From Acidobacteria bacterium AH-259-G07 (GTDB lineage Bacteria; Acidobacteriota; UBA6911; RPQK01; JADFOI01), in contig JALLON010000118.1 of assembly GCA_027717925.1 (NCBI GenBank), forward strand, positions 1 to 8,479: DNA of 8,479 bases, written 5' to 3'. Both the position numbers and the translations under genes were made by a program. Below, piece after piece: positions 6,562 to 8,479 of this stretch. The first letter of the stretch is position 1, and each line of letters opens with the position of its first letter. Below the pieces are notes generated by a model. The model did not search any database and was not told the DNA's origin. It worked only from the letters and a program-made list of their open reading frames with translations.

Positions 6562-6590
6562 AAATTACCAACAGTACCCATTCGAAGCAA
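6562..6590 (-). promoter_or_regulatory. Candidate deoC promoter
   Basis: On the minus strand TTGCTT (6585-6590) and TAATTT (6562-6567) are separated by exactly 17 bases. TAATTT ends six bases before ATG 6555, so the transcript would begin at or next to the start codon. There is no Shine-Dalgarno sequence in between, supporting a leaderless mRNA. Confidence 0.45.
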
Positions 6591-6664
6591 GCACTCTAGT
6601 CAGGCTAGAGAACAGCCCGCAGCTTCCCTCAGTCCAGAACAGCCTTAGAATCTAGACGCTATGT

Positions 6665-6676
6665 TATACTCGCTCC
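6665..6676 (+). promoter_or_regulatory. -10 hexamer and leaderless start region of mntA
   Basis: TATACT (6665-6670) is followed by CGCTCC and then GTG 6677. There is no Shine-Dalgarno sequence. The string closely copies the one before the GNAT gene (5387-5403). No clear -35 hexamer is visible. Confidence 0.45.
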
Positions 6677-7093
6677 GTGAAAGCCTTGGATTTGGCTGCG
6701 CTGCGGCCTGCGATAGCAAAGATTTCTCGGGACTTCGCGCTGCATCTGGTAATTCTTTTTGGTTCTCGATCTGACGCTACTGCTGGGGAGGAAAGTGATA
6801 CAGATATCGCTGTTCTGGTGGATCCCTCTCGGGAAGTCGACGCGACTTACGATCTGTCTTTGCAGACAGCCTTCTTTAAAGTTTTCAACACAGATCATCT
6901 TGACTTGGTGTATCTCGATAAAGCCACTCCATTGCTCCGCTACAGGGCAGTGACGAAGGCGCTCGTTCTTTACGAGAAAGATGACTGCTACGCCCGTTAC
7001 GCCAGCTATGTGGTTCGTTATTATGCCGATACGAAAAAGTTTCGAGAGTTAGAACGACGGTTCATTGAGAATTTCGCGGGCCATGGTGATTGA
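6677..7093 (+). CDS. mntA: MntA-type nucleotidyltransferase antitoxin (type VII TA)
   Basis: The product has 138 residues and belongs to the minimal nucleotidyltransferases. ILFGSRSDATAGEESDTD (26-43) gives the GSx10DxD signature exactly (Gly29-Ser30, then Asp41 and Asp43), and HLDLVYL supplies a third acidic residue, Asp76, so the metal and nucleotide site is complete. In characterised type VII toxin-antitoxin systems, MntA transfers AMP from ATP onto a tyrosine of the HepT toxin and so neutralises it. The next gene overlaps by 11 bases and is HepT-like, which supports this role. The start is GTG 6677, immediately after a TATACT hexamer; there is no Shine-Dalgarno sequence. The pair sits on the opposite strand to deoC and the sugar permease. 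DNA repair-type roles are less likely. Confidence 0.88.
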   Translation: MKALDLAALRPAIAKISRDFALHLVILFGSRSDATAGEESDTDIAVLVDPSREVDATYDLSLQTAFFKVFNTDHLDLVYLDKATPLLRYRAVTKALVLYEKDDCYARYASYVVRYYADTKKFRELERRFIENFAGHGD

Positions 7094-7505
7094 CCGTGAG
7101 GTTATCCAGTCGCGACTGGCGTCTTTGATCGAGTATCTACAAGAGCTGGAATGTTTCCAGAACATCTCCTACCAAGAGTATTGTTCTGATTTCAAGAACA
7201 AACGCACGGTAGAACGGCTCCTCCAACTGATTGTCGAGGCGGCCTGCGACATCAACGCTCACATTGTGGTAAAAAAGAACCGTAAGCCTCCCGCGGATCA
7301 TCACTTTTCTTTCATTCGTCTAGGGCAAGTGGGAATACTGCCGGGGCCCCTGTGCCGGGATCTTGCCCGATCTGTGGGCCTGAGAAATCGTTTGGTTCAC
7401 GAGTATGAAAGTATTAACGACAAGATCGTCTTTGACTCGATTCATGCAGCATTACAAGGTTACCGCTCCTACGTTTCAACAATCCAGGCTTACCTGGAAA
7501 AATGA
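7083..7505 (+). CDS. hepT: HepT-like toxin (DUF86 family RNase) of type VII TA
   Basis: The product has 140 mostly helical residues of the HEPN/DUF86 family. GLRNRLVHEYESIND (99-113) holds the RX4HXY catalytic motif: Arg101, His106 and Tyr108. HepT proteins dimerise and cleave RNA with this motif. The tyrosine is where the partner MntA adds AMP, so toxin and antitoxin both look functional. The earlier segment KNKRTVERLLQLIVEAACDI (38-57) is the conserved helix after the N-terminal region. I start at ATG 7083, which overlaps the mntA stop by 11 bases and suggests translational coupling. An upstream in-frame ATG at 7065 would add only six residues. No convincing ribosome binding site is present. 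Antitoxin-first order is common in this family. No terminator is evident downstream. Confidence 0.88.
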   Translation: MVIDREVIQSRLASLIEYLQELECFQNISYQEYCSDFKNKRTVERLLQLIVEAACDINAHIVVKKNRKPPADHHFSFIRLGQVGILPGPLCRDLARSVGLRNRLVHEYESINDKIVFDSIHAALQGYRSYVSTIQAYLEK

Positions 7506-7636
7506 GGAGGGAAGCTCTGATGTGCTTGGTCTTTAACAACCTCTCCAAATATTTGAGGACCGCTTAGGACATACACACCGCTCGGGGCTTGGGAGTTGGA
7601 TGGACCCGGAGGATCTTGACTTTTTTACCATCTTCA

Positions 7637-8479
7637 TTATCTTCTCGACAAGTTGTCTACGGCTACGGCCATCACGATGATAAGGCCAATGGCTACGAGC
7701 TGCCACTCGTAGCCGATTCCAACAATATTGAGCCCGTTGAACAAAGTTCCTAAAAGGATGCTGCCCAGTAGGGTACCTCCGATACCGCCGCGGCCACCTG
7801 CCAATGAGGTCCCACCAACGACCACCGCTGCAATGACGTCCAGGTTGGTCTCTTGCATCAATGCCGGCTGAGCGGAGACTACCCGCGCCATGAGGACGAT
7901 GCCACCTAAAGCCGCCAAAAGACCTTGAGCCGTAAAGACCATGGTGATGATCCTTTCGTTTCGCAAGCCGGCTAGCTTTGCTGCAGCGTAGTTGCCTCCC
8001 ACCGCATAGACGTTCAGTCCAAATTCCGTCCGCGACAGGACCAGGTGGCCAAGGATGGTCACCGCCGCAGCAATGATAATCGGCACCGGTATTCCAGCGA
8101 TAAAACCCACGCCCAGAAAATTAAACGCTTCAGGAAAACCTAAGATCACGTCGCCTCCGGTTAGGATCAATGCCACTCCACGTGCAGCCACCATCATGCC
8201 CAAGGTGGTCACAAAAGAATTGACCTTCAGCCGGGATATGCAAAGACCATTGATGAGACCTGCCGTGGTCCCCGCCACCAGTCCGGAAAGAATACCAAGA
8301 GACACACTTCCGGTTTCGACCAGGACAAGACCTGTGAGGACTCCGCTCATGGCCCCCACCGAGCCGACAGAAAGATCGAATCCGCCACCGATGATGCAAA
8401 ACGTCATCCCCACTGCAATGATGAGATTGATAGAGATCTGCCGCGCGATATTGATGAGGTTCCCCACCGTGAGGAACCG
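7637..8479 (-). CDS. RbsC-like sugar ABC transporter permease (5' end outside window)
   Basis: The visible part has 280 residues. The reading frame stays open to the window edge and begins RFLTVGNLINIARQISINLI, which is internal to the family: RbsC-type permeases are usually about 320-340 residues, so roughly 40-60 N-terminal residues lie outside. The codon at 8465-8467 is GTG and encodes the Val of LTVGN, not a start. Family landmarks are IIGGGFDLSVGSVGA (29-43), NGLCISRLKVNSFVTTLGMM (77-96), YAVGGNYAAAKLAG and VVGGTSLAGGRGGIGG. It forms the membrane channel of a monosaccharide importer, working with an ATPase and a periplasmic binding protein not seen here. The specific sugar cannot be told. 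deoC lies downstream on the same strand, beyond the toxin-antitoxin pair. No clear terminator follows the stop. Confidence 0.92.
   Translation of the reverse strand, partial: RFLTVGNLINIARQISINLIIAVGMTFCIIGGGFDLSVGSVGAMSGVLTGLVLVETGSVSLGILSGLVAGTTAGLINGLCISRLKVNSFVTTLGMMVAARGVALILTGGDVILGFPEAFNFLGVGFIAGIPVPIIIAAAVTILGHLVLSRTEFGLNVYAVGGNYAAAKLAGLRNERIITMVFTAQGLLAALGGIVLMARVVSAQPALMQETNLDVIAAVVVGGTSLAGGRGGIGGTLLGSILLGTLFNGLNIVGIGYEWQLVAIGLIIVMAVAVDNLSRR

Noticed and set aside
7546..7555. Perfect palindrome CAAATATTTG between hepT and the permease stop
   Set aside because: It is an A+T-rich 10-base palindrome without loop or flanking half-sites, and lies downstream of both genes. It could be an operator-like site but nothing supports this.

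Overview
The window comes from a bacterium with mixed base composition. Most of it is roughly half G+C, but one gene in the middle is about two thirds G+C. The gene content is a divergent Nramp-type transporter, a lipoprotein M1 peptidase, a secreted beta-rich protein with an Arg/Pro/Gly linker, and an RbsC-type sugar permease. This fits an uncultured or environmental lineage (Acidobacteriota-, Planctomycetota-, Latescibacterota- or Poribacteria-like), but nothing here fixes the phylum. There are no rRNA, tRNA, CRISPR or transposase genes.

Layout: bases 1-87 form a long near-perfect inverted repeat with a nested hairpin, running into the 5' end of an Nramp-like membrane protein gene (99-1355, +). 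On the minus strand follow a tiny stand-alone EF-Tu-domain-2-like protein (1405-1665), a large G+C-rich lipoprotein M1 aminopeptidase (1783-4227) and a secreted protein with a possible jelly-roll domain (4375-5163). On the plus strand, 5401-5835 encodes a GNAT acetyltransferase that appears to have lost its acetyl-CoA-binding core by an in-frame deletion. A deoxyribose-phosphate aldolase (deoC, 5845-6555, -) converges on it. A type VII toxin-antitoxin pair, mntA-hepT (6677-7505, +), comes next. The window ends inside a sugar ABC transporter permease (7637-8479, -, its 5' end outside).

How the parts may relate: deoC and the sugar permease lie on the same strand and could belong to one sugar-use locus, but the oppositely oriented toxin-antitoxin pair sits between them and deoC has its own promoter-like sequence. 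The M1 gene looks like a foreign or relocated block. It carries a different base composition, and next to its start is a 16-codon stub of a divergent reading frame that stops where the G+C-rich DNA ends.

Several starts (GNAT, mntA, deoC, M1 and the stub) have no Shine-Dalgarno sequence but have a TANNNT hexamer 6-9 bases before the start codon, as expected for leaderless transcripts. Two of them share almost the same string (TATACT-CGCTCCG-TG). The EF-Tu-like and secreted-protein genes have clear Shine-Dalgarno sequences, so both modes seem to be in use. The points most worth a second look are the inverted repeat at the left edge, the missing metal-binding motifs of the Nramp-like protein, the GNAT internal deletion, the leaderless start pattern and the G+C-rich island with its gene stub.
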